Below, in pieces: positions 52,438 through 55,506 of a stretch of 55,506 bases of DNA; within the stretch, counting starts at the first letter, position 1; each line of letters opens with the position of its first letter. Location of the stretch: the NCBI GenBank assembly GCA_000231825.2, contig JH720307.1:177895-233400 (forward strand). Direction: 5' to 3'. A program made the translations under genes and the position numbers. The DNA comes from Tetrahymena elliotti 4EA. Lineage: Eukaryota > Ciliophora > Oligohymenophorea > Hymenostomatida > Tetrahymenidae. The notes under the pieces are model-generated. The model was not told where the DNA came from, made no database searches, and saw only the letters and a list, made by a program, of their open reading frames with translations.

Positions 52438-54330
52438 ATGAATTATTTACAGTTTGAATAAAATAAGCCAAGTGCAGGAGGATCAATTTTAATCTCAAGT
52501 AGTTAATTACTTATCATAAGTTGTTCCTTCATAAACTATAGAAGTACTAAAAGTGGAAGATCTATATTTTCATAACCTCACAATTGACAATTTTGTAAAG
52601 TTTGCTTCAATCTTGTTGATGCTTATTAGTTTAAGAAGGTTACATATAATCAGATTCTTATGAGAGTGCTGAATAATAAAATAGTGACTTTATTTTTTTT
52701 AGCAAAGTTAACTAAATAAGAATAGTAGATCCATTATTTTTTTAAAGTAAATCAACAGGAGATGGTGGATCACTATTTGTTTCATAATCTAATAGAGAAA
52801 GCGTAGTTATCAAAAATGAAACTTTCTCATCATCAGCAAAGGGTATTTAAAAAAATTATATTTTTAATTTTAATAAGTTTTTTGGTTTAATTCAAAAGGA
52901 GAGTCACATAGAGCTTATGCAAAAAAATGAGTATCAGATTAAAGACTCATACAATATAAATAAATCAAAAGAATTGATAAAATGTATTCCTAAAACAAAA
53001 AAAATTTATTAATAATTTTTTAAGAAATAGCAAGTAAATTAAGTTAAGAATTAATCAAAGAGATAAGATAATATAGTTGTAGATTTACTTGAAGTAAGTA
53101 AATTCTTAACTATAAAATTAAATAATTAAACTTGACAGCTTTATACTAGCAGTTTACTAAAAATAATAAAGAGGTAAATAAATTAACTGTTTTATGAACA
53201 GCTTAAAAATAACAAGAGATCCTTATTTATTTCCTTAAATGAAACTTTTTGCTTAATGGAATGAAGTAAATCAACATCAAAAATTAATTTGCCTATATAG
53301 ATAAAAAAAAATTAATACCTTATTTCTAAGTTGCTAGGTGAATTTTACAATTCGATCTGTTAAGACTGCTTACTGACAGAGTGTCTTGAAAGTTAAAAAG
53401 GTACATATTCACATATTAATTAGTAATACTAAAGAAAAAAAATAGAATACAAAATTTGTGATATGTCATAAGCTATTTCTTTTCAAAAAAATAAAACTTA
53501 AAGATTCCTATTGTTAAGTTTATTTCTATTATAAATCCTAAAAATAATAGATTTCAAAAAGCTCTCCTATTTTTTTTTTTTAATTTAATTTGTTAGAATT
53601 ATTTTTTTTGAAATATTAACTTTTTTAAATAAATATTTTAAGATTTAAATTATTCACTAAAATTTAAATAAATAGAAAAATCATTTAGGATTCAAATTAA
53701 ATTAATAAGTACATTTAAAACTCTTGTAATCAAAATCTGTAAAGAGAATATTGTGCAGAGCTTTAAAATTGGGCTCTTTGTTCTTTTTGTGATATTAGAG
53801 GAGAAGTATGACAAATATCTTATTAATTTGATAAATCAGTTATTTAAAGAGGAGTTTAATGCATAATAAATTAAAATATCTAAAGAAGCTTTTTGATTGA
53901 AAAATAAAATAGGATTATTTTTTATAAATTACTTAGCTTTAAATAATAAAGGTATATAAAATGTTCTTAAAATGGCAGGAGGATTAGATTTTTGTAAATC
54001 TTCAGCTATTAATTCTTTCTTTTTATATTTTCTTTTTTAATAAAAGTATTGATGTTCTTAATTTTATTTCATTCAACTTTTCACAATTATTAACTATTTT
54101 TACTACAATAATATATTTTTTAATTGATCATTAAATATTGTTCATTTAGTTTTTTATTGATAAAATTGAAAACAACTCATGATCTTATATTTTTGAAAAA
54201 ATTTTTGGATTCTATGATTATTAATATCTTAATAAATTTATTTAAATCTCATACATTCATTTATCATTAATTTTTGATATTTTTAAATATTACAATTTGT
54301 AGCCAAAATTAAATTTATTTTAACAGTATT
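52438..54330 (+). pseudogene. Decayed beta-helix/cysteine-rich surface-protein gene
   Basis: The plus strand holds scattered pieces of the ciliate family of giant membrane proteins built from right-handed beta-helix repeats followed by cysteine-rich EGF-like units. SAGGSILISSSQLLIIS follows the ATG at 52438. STGDGGSLFVSQS lies near 52757. A Cys-rich unit (FYNSICQDCLLTECLES) is at about 53340-53396 and YCAELQNWALCSFCDIRGEV at 53749-53808. A TGA interrupts each long frame. At 53809-53811 TGA stands exactly where the family normally has Trp (GEVW), which looks like TGG mutated to TGA. Small introns cannot explain all breaks. A hydrophobic stretch near 54000-54330 resembles the usual membrane region. 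I treat it as a pseudogene. Confidence 0.45.
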
Positions 54331-55379
54331 ACTTTTTTAGCTTAATCGATTAATTTTTAAGAATAAATTTTCCTTTTTTCAGATAAATTAAGTTATTGGC
54401 ATAACTGTAATTCCAATGGTCTCAAAAAGTAATTAATAATATTAAAAAAATAAAAAGAGATTTTGATCAAAAATACCTGCTAACAATATAGGCTCGTTTT
54501 ATTTAACATAAAAAAATAAAATACCTTGACAAATTTTTTTAATTTTACTTAATTTTTTTAAATTATGTGTTTGACTTTCACAATTAAACTCTTTCAATAT
54601 TTTTACCTCTTTTTAGTTTAACTTAAAATAAATAAGATTTTAAAATTAAAAGTTCTACTTATCCTAGGCAAATAAATGATTTTCCAATAAAAAAATTGAG
54701 GTAAAGTTGTGAAATTTTGTAAAAATCAAATGATAAAGTCATACAAAAGTTTATCTATTTGTTAATCAAAAATATCTCTAAAAAATTAAAAAATAAAAGC
54801 CAAATCACAATAAAATTAATGTGCAAAAAAATATTCAGAGTTTAAGCTTGACAAGCTGTTTTTTAGTCAATAATAATTAAAAACCTTTTATCATTTTAAA
54901 ATTATCATGTATTCAAACTTGTCAATAAAAGATAACAAATTAAAAGGTTTATCCTAAGTATTATTTACTAATAATTCAAATAATTATTATTTTTAAGTTG
55001 AAGAAAATTTAATTGAAAAATCTTTAAATAAAAAAGCGAAAGTAAGCTAATAATTAAGAACTAGAAATTTAACAAGTATTATTGATTTAAATAATTAATT
55101 ATCAAACCTCTTTGATATGAAGTAGATCTCAAATAATTAAATAGTATTATCTGTTAGAATCAGAGATAATCAAATGTTTAAATTTCTTAAATTTTTTTCA
55201 ATTAATGTAGTCTTTCCCCTTTTTTAAATAATATTTAGTTAATTTCTTTTGCTCTAACTTACATTGACTTATAGTTTGTAATTTATTCATAATCAAAAAA
55301 TTATTTAAGCAATTAATTGTAAAGTAAATTAAAAAATTTGGAAACATATTAAATAAAATTTTAGTTATGAGGTTGATCT
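54331..55379. other. AT-rich spacer
   Basis: About 1 kb with no supported feature. Confidence 0.5.
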
Positions 55380-55506
55380 TTTTTACTCTTTTTAAATCAG
55401 CTTTATTTTTTATTTTTCTTCACCAAATTAATGGCATAGGATGTCCATTTTGGTAATCTCAATCATCAAATCGATTACTTCCAATATAATAGATCATTCT
55501 ACTTAA
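55380..55506 (-). other. Coding-like fragment at the right edge
   Basis: Read on the minus strand, the last 120 bases give short protein-like pieces in two frames (LPKWTSYAINLVKKN and DYQNGHPMPLIW), each flanked by TGA. In the second frame both TGAs sit beside or in place of Trp-like positions. It may be the last exon of a gene beyond the window or a remnant; the frame cannot be settled from this end alone. Confidence 0.25.

Overview
The window is AT-rich nuclear DNA from a ciliate, most likely an oligohymenophorean close to Tetrahymena. Long reading frames appear only if TAA and TAG are read as glutamine and TGA is the sole stop. The clearest proof is the CDK gene at 43323-44480: the invariant glutamine of its HRDLKPQN catalytic loop is written TAA (43838-43840). 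Standard-code ORF calls therefore badly under-report the genes. Introns are short (mostly 50-90 bp, GT...AG, very AT-rich) and long TA-rich spacers separate the genes. No telomeric G4T2/C4A2 array, full chromosome-breakage sequence, rRNA, tRNA or prokaryote-type element was recognised.

Layout, left to right. A WD40/coiled-coil gene (+, 1264-5531) converges on an NT-C2/coiled-coil gene (-, 6514-10481). A large unrecognised gene with micro-exons follows (-, 11195-14594). Next come a small basic membrane-like ORF (+, 15314-15550), a truncated NOT4-like RRM gene (-, 15617-16316) and a gene-poor stretch. Two tandem paralogous multi-pass membrane RING proteins (+, 19542-20366 and 22871-23650) precede a decayed membrane histidine kinase (-, 24391-27064). 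Then come a Ser/Asn/Gln-rich protein of unknown role (-, 27728-29623) and a 1,555-residue Asn/Gln-rich coiled-coil protein (-, 31907-37008). A possibly myristoylated small protein (+, 39658-40116) is followed by a head-to-tail signalling cluster: a CDK with a PSTTLRE helix (43323-44480), a C3HC4 RING protein (45116-46039) and a PAK-family kinase with a CRIB motif (46859-48597). An ING-type PHD-finger protein (-, 50006-50980) and a broken beta-helix/cysteine-rich surface-protein gene (+, 52438-54330) complete the window.

The genes do not form an operon or an obvious single system. They look like ordinary ciliate regulatory genes (kinases, ubiquitin ligases, a chromatin reader, coiled-coil structural proteins) mixed with decaying members of large ciliate families. 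The most notable points are the PAK-like kinase whose VAIK lysine is arginine, the two RING paralogs that share asparagine at a normal zinc-ligand position, the NOT4-like gene that keeps an RRM but has lost its RING, and the two pseudogenes. I found no convincing previously undescribed system.
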